A DNA stretch of 64,000 nt from Desmodesmus armatus (lineage: Eukaryota; Chlorophyta; Chlorophyceae; Sphaeropleales; Scenedesmaceae): assembly GCA_007449985.2 (NCBI GenBank), contig VIIQ02000631.1, positions 433,501-497,500 on the forward strand, written 5' to 3'. The position numbers and the translations under genes are program-made. Positions 34,924 to 46,504 of the stretch are shown here, one piece after another (position 1 is the first letter of the stretch; every line of letters starts with the position of its first letter). The notes beneath the pieces were generated by a model. The model ran no database searches. It worked only from the letters and a program-made list of their open reading frames with translations, and was not told the DNA's origin.

Positions 34924-36695
34924 TCACAAATTCTCGCTCCCCGTTTCACTGTCAGCCGCATCACTCCCAGAGTCAGCTGAAGCTCCTGCTGCTGCACTGC
35001 TGCTAGTGGCTGGCAGCTCAAACCGCCAAAGGTCAACTTCTATATCCACACTGCTCTGCTTATGGAATCGCATCGTGGCGGGAAGGTTGTAGCGAAGCTC
35101 AGCTAGCACCTCTGCAGACACACAGCCCAGCTCCCTGGAGCAAAAACACGGCACGGCGCAGCACCAAGCAGTGAAGCGGCAGCATGTGTGAGCTCAGCAA
35201 CAGAAGCATTGCAGCGCTGCACTCCTGCCCGTTGCTCGCGGGTGTGAAATACATACAGCTGTTGGCAGCAGTCAAAGCTGTGTCAGCTGGGGCGAGAGAG
35301 TGACCGCCAGCATGTTGGCCTGTACATGCACTAGGCTGCAGCTGACTGTGTAGCCAAACCTCTCCGCCACGAGTCTGCCATGTGACACATTCTGTTTGTT
35401 ACCACCATAGCATGCGCACAATTGAGGGCCTTACCGTGTAGCAACTTTTTGTATGTGACTCCGTGTGGAAGACTTGTGTAGCGAGTACACCTGCTGCGGC
35501 CCTAAGCTGCACGCCACTCTCAGAAACTGCATGTCTGCCCCCTTGATTTTGGTGCCAAAGGGTGGGTTCATGACCACAGTGTCTGGCCGGATGTGTTGCT
35601 GCTGGTGTAGGTGGCCTACATCACACAGCACGAAGTCTATCTGCAGCAGGCAAGGCAAAGGCAGCAGGGCCTGAGGGTGCAACAACTGAATCTGCGCGAT
35701 GTGCGTAGCCGTAGGGACACACAAACATCACACCAAGCATGTTTTGCGGGGTGGTTGCGTGCTGCTCAGGATACTTGAGTCACAGGCTGTCAAGCGCTGG
35801 CCAAAAGTATAACAAATTTTCAACATGATATTGGCAGTAGCCCAGAACGTTTGGGCCGCCACTTACTGGCAGAGGGTCTTCGTACTGCTCGCAGTTGCTT
35901 TGCGCAACCTCCAGCGCATCTGCATCAACATCCACACCAAGCACTGCAGGACTGCCCAGCAGTGCTGCACCTATCGCAAGCATGCCCTGCAAACCGTCAC
36001 AACACAGCACGTCAAAGCGTGTCTTATCACGCCATGAGGGGCACCAAGATTCCTTCAGTACAATATGACAGCTTTCAGGGTCAGAGCGGCTGAAGTGTGA
36101 GCAAGGCTGATTTACTGAGCCTGCCTGACTTCCACAGCTTTTCGTCTGCTGTGTCTGTTGTGCCTTGTTGATGCTCACAGTGCCTGTGCCGAGGTCCAGC
36201 ACCACTTTGCCCTCAAAATCGTTGTACATGGAGTCAATCTGCGCACAGACAAAGCACCATAACTGTCATCACACTTTTGCCACACACCAAGCATGCTGCT
36301 GTGCCTGAGGACCAGGGCTATGCACTGCTCCTGCTGTGGGTCAGCTGCTGTGCCGTGCTACACCCCCCCCCCCCCACCCCCACCCCCCCCCCCCCACCCC
36401 ACCCCACCACCCCAGGCGTCACTTTGCCAGCAGCTCAGGGCTCACAGTGTACAGCATGCGTGATGCGATATCAGCTCCAGTAGGATACTGCTCCAGCTGG
36501 ACCTTTGGCTGCGTGAAGGGCTCGATGTCCTGCAGCCAACAGACAACCAGACACTACTTCCAATGACACAGTGTAGCAGCAGTGTGGCAGCAGTAGGTGT
36601 ATGCCTGCCCACAGCGGCTGCAGAGATAACCATGTAACTATCATGTGAATGTTCCAACCCACCTGCATCAGCGAGTGAAGCTCCTTTAGCTTCAT
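34924..36695 (-). CDS. METTL5: METTL5, 18S rRNA N6-adenosine methyltransferase
   Basis: Six exons, complement: 36663-36695, 36446-36529, 36179-36238, 35867-35986, 35435-35640, 34924-35134; all in phase, 237 aa. METTL5 (with TRMT112) places m6A on 18S rRNA in animals and plants. Family wording is visible throughout: MKLKELHSLMQ start, VQLEQYPTGADIASRMLYT, the SAM-binding loop VVLDLGTGTGMLAIG (residues 51-65), acidic loop GVDVDADALEVAQSN, the catalytic NPPF motif in VVMNPPFGTKIKGADMQFL (124-127), VYSLHKSSTR, and ELRYNLPATMRFHKQSSVDI near the C-terminus. It is ~30 residues longer than human METTL5 because of a Ser/Ala/acidic tail after WRFELP. Intron 2 contains a long poly-C/poly-G tract. It is divergent from the next plus-strand gene. 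Confidence 0.95.
36361..36410. repeat. Homopolymeric C-rich tract (G-rich on the METTL5 transcript)
   Basis: About 50 bases of nearly pure C (with single A interruptions) inside METTL5 intron 2. On the transcribed minus strand this is G-rich and could form G-quadruplexes. Confidence 0.9.
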
Positions 36696-37203
36696 CTGAA
36701 TCGCCCTAGTCCTCTACAGCAGCACGTACTGTGTGTGCGAGTGTGGCTGTCTGTGATGAAGATACGCTTGTGATTGCAGGCAAGACAAATTGTAATGGGT
36801 TGTAATGGAGTAATAACTAGTTCTGACACACGCTATGGCTGTGTCTGTTACGCAACACAGCTGTCCAGGTTATGAGAGTCTGGGCTGCCAGCGCTGTGAC
36901 AACAAAAAAGCCAGACACCCGATAGATTGCCCTGTTGCATAGACTGACCGGTTGACAACGGTCTCAGTGGTTCCTTCGTTGAGCAGACAACAAAGTGGTC
37001 CTTCTGGTCAAAACCCTGGTCAACCAAAGGCCCTTCCAATTAGCATTCCATGCACAGTCTGCATTGAAATCGTTTCGTCCGAGCAATAACCCCTCGTATG
37101 CAGTCACGTGCGCTGGCTGGTGGGTTCGAAAGCATACAACTCTCACTACGCATATCGTGCCAATGGGGGTGATCCAGCAGTCGCGGTAGCAACTGTATGC
37201 ACA
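36696..37203. promoter_or_regulatory. Divergent intergenic region, METTL5 / coiled-coil membrane protein
   Basis: About 510 bases between two divergent start codons; it must hold both promoters. No TATA box or repeat recognised. Confidence 0.45.
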
Positions 37204-40200
37204 ATGGATGAAAAAGCCGCGCTGCAGGCACAGGTGCGTGACAACATCAGACTTCCTACGTGGCCCTGTTGAACAAATGTTTTTGTGCCTGGCTTGAGTA
37301 TGCCTGTCAGCGCATCTAGGTTGATTCTAAGCTTTTTCCAGGGTTTAAGCATGCACTAGGGCTGTAGGACACTTTGCAGCTGTTTGCCCTCCTCCCCCGC
37401 CTCCCCCACACCCACCCCCTGGCCTGGGAGCCCCTGAGCTTCTGATCCGCCCTATTGCAGGTTGAGGCGTTGCAATTGAAGCTTCACCAGCTGCATGCTA
37501 CGGACGTCAATACTTTCAGGTGAGCCTGTTCCACGTGCAAGCTGGGGCTTTCACACAGCAGGGGGGGGGGGGGCGCACAGCTTGTGTATGCCTGCAACAC
37601 TCCCACACCCATGGTGCCCTGTGGTATCCAGTGTCCACGCATTTGAATGTGACTTTGCAGCAGCAGGGGGTCATGGTGTCCTCCGTCCAGCCTCGCAGTC
37701 AAACTCATGTCACATGGGCGTGACATTGAGATTGCAGCGACTTTGCATGCTCCTAGCAGAGTAGTAGCTGTGCCAAACATCAGGATGTTTGAAAAGATTG
37801 TGTTTGCATGTGTGTGCAGGCGGAGCTATGCCACCATCACCCAGCATGTAGAGGCCCTGAAGGTTGAAGCAAGTGTGAGTGGGGCGGGGGTGGAATCTGC
37901 CCAAGACGCTGCCACAGCTGGTGGTTTCGTTACTTTGTGAGCCAGTTGGGTCGGCATCGATGTCCAGCATGTTGGATGCAGCCCAAATGCAAGACCTGCT
38001 GCAGTTGCCAGCCCAACCACTGGGCTCAATCAGGCACGACCTCCTAGCTGCTGCGCAGCCTCCATGGCCAGGATCTGCTCATGCTAAATGAAAGCGGGGA
38101 CAGTAGGGACCAGGCTGGGCTAGTCAGGGGTACGTTCATGGACTGACGGTTTTTCACCCACTGAACCAGCCATGGATTTACATGCGCAGTAGTTCAGGCT
38201 GGTCCTTCCACATGCAGCTGGTCAACACACCCGGATCGCTGCATGCGCCGAATACTACACCAAACTGTGCTGACCTTGCTGAACGGCGTCTGCGCGCTGG
38301 CTGCCTTCCCTGTTCCTCCTTGTGCAGCGGCTGGAGGCTTTGATACATGAAGTGGAGCCTGACATCTACACGCCCGAGTTTGTGGCAGAAGAGGTGAGGG
38401 ATAGGCTGCGGGGGCTGCCTGGCAAACTAGTAGAGCTATGCCTGTTTCTTGTGCTTCTCTGCCCCTGGCCGCTGTGCAGTACCAGCAGCACCGTATGTCC
38501 AGCAGAGGCGCAAAAACGTGCCTTACAGGCAACATATTCCCACACATATCACAAGCAGTGCTTGGGTGGTGATCTGCAGTGTTTGTCAGCAGGCAAGAGC
38601 TGGTGGCATACATGACTCTGCTGGAAGGCTTGTGTTATCACGGCACATGTCGTCTTTTGCTGTTCCTAGAACAGGTTGGGCCGTGTGCACACCTTGCCTA
38701 AGCCTCAATTTCTGTCGATCGGTTATTGTGCCCTGTCGTGCAGGTCGGAAGGGCTGCAGTTGTGGGAGGTGCCGGTTGGGTGCTGTACAAAGTCGTCAAG
38801 TCCATCCCACCCATACCTGTAAGTGTGATTACCAACACCAGGCAATCAAATGCACCATGTGCGTGATGGGATCAATGAAGGCACATGGCCAGCCTGGGCC
38901 CGCAACGGCCATGTTCAATTCCTGTGACTTACTTCATTGCAGCAGTGCGCCCAGCATTTGTGGCACCACCAGCAGGTGCAGAGCAGGACAGTCTTTGAAT
39001 CTTGCTGTGTTACTGTCAACATTGCTCAAGCCCAGCTGAACACTACATGGCTTCAAAGTCCTCTTTGGACGGCTGCACGTGCAGGCCTGGGAAGAACAAC
39101 AAACGTCTTCTACTGTACTGCCATGTTGTGTTGGGTGTGCAGGCCAAGGCCAGGAGCTGGCTGGCTGGAGGGCTGTTTGTGGCTACTGCTGCGGTCATCA
39201 GCTGGCGCTTTGCCAGCAGCAGCATCGGGCGCTTTGCTTCAGCCTTCTTCGACCACAGGCGCCGCAAGTGAGTGGGGGCAGGACTGCCAGGTGCCGAGAG
39301 GCACACTGGTGTCTTTCCAACTGTGCATGGTGGTTGTCTCCCCTGCAAGATGTGCTCAGTAATTGATATACTCAATTTGTGAAAGTATTAGATATGCTCA
39401 GTTTGTAAAACTCATGATGAAGGAAATGCCAGAAATTGTCCATCTTTCTTGCGGTAGCTCCGGTGAGCCCCTAAATGATCACTGAGACTGTTTTTTTCAA
39501 CTGTGCTTGCAGGAAGGCATTCCTCAAGGAGCTCACGGAGCTGCAGCACCGCATTGACATCCTTCTTGCCATCACAGCCAGCCTCCCCCACGCCCTCTCA
39601 CAGCCCAGCCTGGCAGCCCTCACGGCCCCCGAGCCAGCAGCATCCTCAGCAGCAGCAAGCAGGAGCGGCAGCGGCGGCAACGGCGGCCGCGAGCAGTTTG
39701 TCATCTTAGACCTGCCGCGTGTTGAGAGCGGCGGCTTTGGCATGCCGTCTCCTGCGCCTTCACCGCCCCCTGCTGTGCTGGCCGGCGGGCTGCCGCCTGT
39801 GGCTCCGAGTGCTGCTGGTGCGGCCAGCAGCACTGCGGCGTCACTAGTCACTGCTGCCAGCAGCAGTACAGCTGGCGCTGCTGCCGGGGGTGCTGGTGGT
39901 GATGCCGCTGGGAGTGGTGGGGTAGGAGGTATGCGGCACCCAGTGCTGTTTGGCCAAACAGCAGCGGGAGCTGGCGGAGGGCCGTTCGCAGCAGCAGCAC
40001 AGCAAAGCAGTCCAGCGCTGGCTGCAGCAGCTGCTGTGCCTGGACTTACAGGCAGTGAGGGAGGCAGCAGAGTATACACAGCAGCAGGGGGCGTGAGGCC
40101 TGTTGCTTCCCAGGTGCAGGAGGGAGGAGCAGCTGAGTCTGTGACGGAGCAGGAGGGGGTGCGCCAGTCAGCAGACGCACAGCAGTGGCAAGACGCACTT

Positions 40201-40665
40201 GAAGCAGCTCAGGGAGCAACAAGCAGCAGCAGCACCAGCGCTGGCTATGAGATACCTGACTCCGTGATGAAGGCAGGATGGGGTGGTGTCACTCAGCAGC
40301 AGCAGCAGCCATGGCAGCCACGGCTTTATCCACAGATCCCGGGACAGCAGCAAGGCCCAACAGCAGCAGCTGATCTGCAACAGCAACAACAGGTCCAACG
40401 GCAAGCATCACCGGCAGTAAGGCAGTGGTCTTCAGGGTTCCTTGAAGAGGAGGAGGGAGAGTTTGTGGAGCAGCCGTCTGACCCAGAAGACCAGGCAGGT
40501 GCTGCTGCTGCTGCTAGCACAAGCAGCAGCAGGGGTTTGGCTGGGCAGCTGCTGGCAGGGATTGCAGGAGGGGCACCGGCAGCTGAGCACAAGGCCGGGG
40601 GTCTGCAGCGTGCATCACCTGCCTCATCGTCATCTGAGGATGCCGTGCTGCTCGAAAGGGAATAA
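37204..40665 (+). CDS. Unrecognised protein: N-terminal coiled coil, two hydrophobic segments, low-complexity tail
   Basis: Eight exons: 37204-37233, 37461-37519, 37820-37874, 38328-38393, 38744-38818, 38943-38975, 39143-39267, 39513-40665; all in phase, 531 aa. Residues 1-70 look like coiled coil (EKAALQAQVEALQLKLHQLH, then RLEALIHEVEPDIYTPEF). Residues ~71-95 (VGRAAVVGGAGWVLYKVVKS) and ~110-135 (WLAGGLFVATAAVISWRFAS) are hydrophobic and separated by a short polar loop, suggesting a membrane hairpin. A basic helix follows (HRRRKKAFLKELTELQHRID, ~145-165), then ~370 residues of Ala/Gly/Ser/Gln low complexity. I do not recognise the family. Topology resembles organelle-shaping or tethering proteins, but that is only shape. 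A possible extra exon at 38480-38600 was left out because its phase does not fit. Confidence 0.65.
37561..37574. repeat. Poly-G run in intron 2 of the coiled-coil gene
   Basis: Fourteen consecutive G shortly after the donor at 37520. Similar pure G runs occur at about 50638-50650 and 52390-52404, always in introns. Confidence 0.85.
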
Positions 40666-41091
40666 AGCAAGGGAGAGTGAAGAGAGATGAGGCAAAGGCA
40701 GCAGGGCATGCGTATGTGTACATAGATTGCTGCTGCGTGTGCATTCGCTGGTTGTGGGTGTCAAGTGCAAGTGTGTGATATGTATGTGGCTTTAGGTAAT
40801 TCTGAACAAGATGAAGAAGATGCAGCTCACGACCTGCATCCCCAACTGCGCTTGTGCTCATTGTGTGTTGGACCTGCCAGGCTGGGTCCTTGTCTTTCTC
40901 CAGCACAAGAGCAGGCGCACACTACCTGCCTGATTACAGCTCAACATGTGTACCTGAGACGCCCGAATAGAAGACAATTGCGACAAAAGCATGCATCTGC
41001 AACCAAAGACGCCCTCGAGTTTCCTTGCACACGTGACCTTCCAGTGTCCTGCAGCTTCCATGGGAGAGGAAGGGACGCAGGTGCATGTGCC

Positions 41092-41098
41092 TATATAA
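41092..41098 (+). promoter_or_regulatory. TATA-like box upstream of the BCS1-like gene
   Basis: TATATAA, 170 bases before the start codon at 41268. If used, transcription would begin near 41120-41130, giving a ~140-base leader that contains the hairpin at 41176-41210. Confidence 0.4.
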
Positions 41099-41175
41099 CG
41101 TGCGGCGTACGGTCAACTCAGAAGCAACCAAGGCAATTCAACTCCTTCTGAACCAAGGCAAGCATCGTTGAGTTG

Positions 41176-41210
41176 GCACCCGGCATTGAGCAGCTTTCAT
41201 TGCCGGGTGC
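41176..41210 (+). promoter_or_regulatory. Perfect 10-bp hairpin in the presumed 5' UTR of the BCS1-like gene
   Basis: GCACCCGGCA at 41176-41185 pairs exactly with TGCCGGGTGC at 41201-41210 around a 15-base loop. It is GC-rich and lies 58 bases before the start codon. Could affect translation or bind a protein; no proof. Confidence 0.4.
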
Positions 41211-41267
41211 TGCCAGCTACTCGCATTTGACAAGGCCGCCCACGCCGTCCCCCTATCGCAAGGTTTC

Positions 41268-44200
41268 ATGGAGCTCAACTCTGATCTGATTATGCAGGTG
41301 GGTTGCGACCCACGCTTCTGTTGGGCTACTAGATTTGTATATCAAGGATGATTGTTCACCCGGGAACAGTGCTAGTGGGCGCTAGGGCAGCAATGAGCAT
41401 GTGTAGCAGTGCTAAGCTGCCTATCGTGTAGTTCTTAAGGTTTCGAGGCAGCTGAAACGTTCCATGCACGGTTGTATCCGCTGTAGCCAGGTACCTACCC
41501 TCAGCATGCCCTCCTGCTTCCTGCCTGCTGCCACTGCCTGTCCTGCAGTTCGGGCTCATGCAAAAGCTGTCTACCGGAAACTCCATCCTGGACGCCGCCC
41601 TGGTCATGCTGCTGCCTTTCCTGTTCAGCCACATTGTCCCCTTCCTGAAGGATTTTCTGAGCAAGTACGTGCTGAAGGCACGCAGTGGATCCGCCACAGT
41701 GACGCGCGAGATCGCCTTCACTTTCAAGCAGAACCGATACTTCGACTACAACGAAGATATCCCCCCAAACCACAAGCTGCAGACAGCCATACTGATGCAC
41801 CTCAACAACCTGCCAGGCTTCCAGAACAGCTTGGTGACAGCAGATGTCAAGCTCATCAAGGTCCCCAAGAGGAAGGAGCAGCAGGAATGCAACAGCAGCT
41901 TCGAGTCAGATGATGGAAGCAGCTCTGACAGTGACTACTTCTGGTACCCTGGTAAGTCCCTGATGCCGCACCGCCTTGGGTTCAGCTGCCAATGTGTTCA
42001 CGCACGAGCTGCTGCACGCGGCCGCGGCACCCTGAGTAGCGATAGTTGCACTGGCCTAATGCGCATAATTATGAGAAGCATGCACTCTCAGACCTGCTGC
42101 TGCCGTCACACTCCCTGCTGGTGTTGCTTCTGCAGATATGGAGCTGGAGGACTTTGAGCTTCAGGTGGTGCCCCCCATGGATGAGATGGTGACCCTGGAG
42201 CCTGGCCTCACATTCTGCAGGTGAGGGTGCCATCAGGGGGAGGGAAATCGGGGTGTGGGGGGGCTTGTGTAATGCTGGGCTATGTGGGCGGATACTGGCA
42301 GGTGACGGCTTATATCAGCAGAGTCATGACTCCCACATTCCCAAAGGGAGTGGACAGCCTTCCAGTTGGCAGTTGGCAGACGGAGGCTTTTCAATTGCTA
42401 CTGGAATGAACAAGATTAGGCTGGCGGCTGCCGGTTGGCGGATGGAGGAACAGGGGTCCCGAACCCCCGGGGTTGGCAGCAGGAGCTAGTACAAGGGTTC
42501 TAGGGATGTGCAGGAGCCATGCGGCAGCCAACCCCCACGCCTGGACATATATGTCTACACCGGAGAGTAAACTAAAGCTAGTACAAGCTTGTAGCAGTTG
42601 GAGGGACGCAGTCAAGGATAGCCGCGGGGTGCCAGCAGGATCTACTCAAGTGGAGTGTGGCAGGTGCAGGTGGCAGGGGGCAGTCGCCTCATGTACAACA
42701 CTTGCAGAGGCAGTGAACAGCATCTACAGCATTGGCAGCTGCAATTGCAAGCAACTGCAATTTGGCACGTCCCTTAGCAGGATCCCAAGTCTCACACTTC
42801 AAGCCTGTGGTATGTCACCGTGATATCAGTGAATGGCTGACATCAGCTCTTGAGCTTCTTAGCTACAGGTGTAACTTTGATTTGATTTTATGCATCTGCA
42901 GGAGCCAGAAGACAGTCACCTCTGGGGATGGTGCCACCAAAAGTGACGAAACCACTGTGACCTTCACCCTCCTGGGCAGCAGTGTTGCACAGATCGATGG
43001 CTTCATCGCTCTTGCATATGACAGCTACAGGGCGACCATCAAGGGGCAGAAACCTCAAGCTGGGGAGGAGATAAGGTGGGTGGGATGCTTGGCAGCAGCA
43101 AAGGCAAGCCGGACAGCAAGCTAGCTTGCCAGTCATTATTCTCAACAGTGATGCTGCCAAGAACTTTCCTATGCCTTGTCATGTTCACTTGGAGGTCCAG
43201 ATGTGTGCTTTGAGAGCACTGCCGCCGGGCAAGCATAATTGCAAGCATGCAGAAGCCTTCTGCCTGCTTGTGTGCATGATCATGACCCTTGATATCGGTC
43301 GATGTGACCTTACGCGATGGCGTTGTGCTGTGCTGTGCTGTGCTGTGCCATTTTCTAGGCACCTGTACCTCCCCGTCCTGAGTGGTGCTGAGGGTGCCAA
43401 GGAAAACGACTTCACATTCAGGTCGTACCCCCTTACTGATGACAAGGACTTCACTAACTTCTTCCACCCTGAGAAGGATGCCATACTGCAGTTGGTGAGC
43501 ACACCATACCGTATGGCAGGGCTGCCTGCCTGGCTTTTGACGTCGGCATACTGCGCGCATAAGGCTTTGCTTGACAGCTTGTATGCGGCACTGACTTCTG
43601 CAAGTCATGTGGCTGGGTAGCAGCTGCCTCAGTAGCATGGCCAATGTAGTGCTGAATTACGGTGGCATCAAGGGCCCCTTGTTGCGCATGCATGCATCAC
43701 ATGTGTCTGAGATGCACCTGTGCAAGCTGACTCTGGCAATGACATGTGCTCTTTGCTTCCCCTGCCTCCCAGGTTGATGCTTTTGCCAACAAGACCGGCA
43801 AGTTTGCAATCAAGGGCTACCCACACAAGCTGGGCTTCCTGCTGCATGGCCCACCAGGTGTGCATGCATCCTGCGCACAAACCCAGAGCACTAGGCCCCT
43901 GCCTTGCAACTGCATGCACGGTCTGACAGCAACAAGTAGCATTACCGCCAGACCAAAGGCACAGCCTGTACGGCATGTGCTTGGCCAAATATAACAGGGT
44001 GCAACCTGCGCAAGCAGCCATGGGTGCAGTGCTCGCCAACGTGACGCTGCGACTGTGGAGAGCTTGGTTGCATGTTTGCACGAGGGCCCCTGCGCAAGCG
44101 TTAGATGGCTGTCCTTGCGCTGTGCTTGGCCAGTCACATTGAGGTCACCGCACCATGGTGTCATGTCACAGCACCAACGTATGTTGGCTGCCACTTGTGC

Positions 44201-46504
44201 TGCTGCTGCTCAGGTACCGGCAAGACCACGTTCCTGCGTGCCCTTGCCTCCCACACCAAGCGCTCCATCATCAACATCCCGCTGTCCCGCATCAGGACCA
44301 ACCAGCAGCTGATGAGCCTCATGATGGACCAACAAGTCAGGGTGAGCTGACACAGCACCACCACATTAACTGTTGACAAACCTAGCCTTACTGTCTCTTT
44401 AGCTCCCGACTAATTATAATGCGACAACACGACTGTTGCTTGTAATGCGCTTGGAAGACTTTCACTGCTGCAGGACCGCACTTTGATGTCGTGACATACG
44501 CATGATCATGCGCATGCGCATCAATCGTACATCACGACAACCGCGACAGAGTGACGGCGTCACAGAACCTGGTGGCGCCTTTGCACTTGCGTCCGGACGC
44601 AAGGAGGATCCTCCACTCCTCACCCCGCAACTTATCCCTCTGTGTACACACATTTGCAGGTTGAGGGTGCGGATTACTGCATGCCCCTACCTCACAGCAA
44701 GGTCATCTACGTCTGCGAGGATGTGGATGCAGCCTCACACGTGGTGCAGAAGCGGGGCCAGCAGGACCCTCTGGCAGTGGCCCTGGCCAGCCTCAATTGG
44801 GCACCAGCCGCCACTGCAGACTGGGTCGCTGCAAGCCCGGCAGTGAGCCAGCCAGCTGGGGCAGCTGCACCTCAACCAGCTGCAGGTGGCCGGTCCACCG
44901 AACCGTCAGCGCTGTCCATGGCCAAGCAGAACGCTCAGGAGGTGAGGGGATGTGGTTCCTTCAATGTTTGATTGCTCCCTGTGGCGACAGACATGGACCC
45001 TGCAAGGTTTTGTGAAGGGTTATGCAGGCGTGACACCCAGGTCCTGCACTTTAGTGATGGTCCCTACTAGTGATGCATAGTGTGTCAGCCTGACAGTGCA
45101 GTGTAGCCCAGCCACATGCGCAGTGTGCCATTCCTGCTGAGGCAGCCAATTTGCCTTCATGGGACCAATATTTGTTCATCGTGCTGTGCACTACTGACAG
45201 CCGGCAGCCCCTGCTTTCCTCCTCCCACCGCTTACTTGGGAAACTCTGCCCGTGGCAAGGAGTTGTCAAACTGTGTTGAGTACTTACTGAAATCAACCCT
45301 GCAAATCTGGTTGCTGCTGCTGAACATCTGTAGGCATCCAAGACTGCAGCTGCTGAGCCTGCTGCGGCCCCATATGCCTCAGCAATGGGCCGGGCCAAGC
45401 TATTCATGGAGAGTGGTGCTGACACCCTCAACCTAGCCGGGCTGTTGAATGTGCTGGACGGTGTGGTGGACACCCCTGGGCGCCTGCTGGTGCTGTCCAC
45501 CAACCACCCTGAGGTCCTGGACCCTGCACTCATACGCCCTGGACGCATCAACAGGTGGGAAGGGTGTCGTGCGCAATCATCTGTCACTGCCGAAAATTGT
45601 ACACTACACAGCGGTATTGTGCAGAGCTGAGCCCCACCGACAAGGGATAAAAGACCTTCTACACTCTAGAGAGCCCCTGGTTGCTGCCTGGGGACAGCAG
45701 CGCGTTGGTGGGTCAGCTGAGGACAGCATGTTGCTGCAGTAGCTACCCAGGCAGTGCCCCTACACAGTAGCCAACGCTGTGAAGGCTGTTGCGGCTTTGC
45801 ACACATCTGCAAAAAGTGCAGGGTGACTGACAGGTGTCACACGGATGGACATGTGGCTGATCTGTGCCGTCACCCACCTGCTGTCCCATCAGCCATGCAT
45901 GCCGCACTACGTAGTGCTGTATACCATGCATGCATGACAAGTGCAGTACACATGGAGCCTTCCTGCGACGTCTCCTCCCGCCCCTTACACCTGTACCGCC
46001 CATCCTGCCCTGCACCCCTGCAGGAAGGTGTACATGGGCCACACCGCCCTTTGCGAGGCGCTGCAGCTTGTCTGCCACTACTTTGGAGACCTCACACAGC
46101 AGCAGCAGGCCAATTTCCAGTCAGTATGGCAGGACGGCTGTGTCTCTCCTGCAGCACTGGAGGCACTTTGTGCCGAGTGTGAGGACGTGGACAGCTTGCT
46201 GCAGGGAGCTGCTGTCTTGGTGAAGCATTCAGACGCTGCCATGGCCAGTGCTGGTGCTGACAGCCCTGAGGCTGCCGGAGCTGCTGGTGCTGCCACAGAG
46301 AATGGCAGCAGTGATGGTGGCTGTGATGTTACGGGGGAGCCCGAGGGGCTGGGAGGCGCAGTTGGGGTTGCAGGAGTGTCTGCTGAGTCCCCACGCAGCA
46401 GCAGCCAGCGCAGCAGCAGTGACAGTGACTGCAGGGTGTTCATTGATGCAGCAGGGGGCAGCAAGCTGGGGGGTGATCACCTCTTGAGGTGGGCAGTGTC
46501 GTGA
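41268..46504 (+). CDS. BCS1-type AAA ATPase
   Basis: Ten exons: 41268-41297, 41549-41951, 42136-42220, 42902-43075, 43359-43494, 43773-43857, 44214-44341, 44660-44941, 45334-45554, 46024-46504; all in phase, 674 aa. A hydrophobic segment near the N-terminus (AALVMLLPFLFSHIVPFL, ~27-44) is followed by a BCS1-like middle domain. The AAA module has Walker A HGPPGTGKT (301-309, split by an intron after GPPG), Walker B VIYVCEDVDA (362-371), LAGLLNVLDGVVDTPGRLL, sensor STNH (496-499) and RPGR (509-512). In BCS1 and plant relatives this machine moves folded proteins across or out of organelle membranes. Membership of the BCS1 clade is clear; mitochondrial or other location is not. An ~80-residue low-complexity insert sits between Walker B and LAGLLN, and the C-terminal 140 residues are Ser/Gly-rich. 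Confidence 0.88.

Larger units (their letters stand above)
40666..41267. other. Intergenic between the coiled-coil gene and the BCS1-like gene
   Basis: About 600 bases; 3' UTR on the left and a plausible promoter on the right (TATA-like box and hairpin listed separately). Confidence 0.5.

Noticed and set aside
38449..38615. Possible extra exon (YQQHRMSSRGAK...) in the coiled-coil gene
   Set aside because: A good acceptor exists at 38479, but no donor gives a phase compatible with the next exon, whereas joining 38393 to 38744 is in phase.
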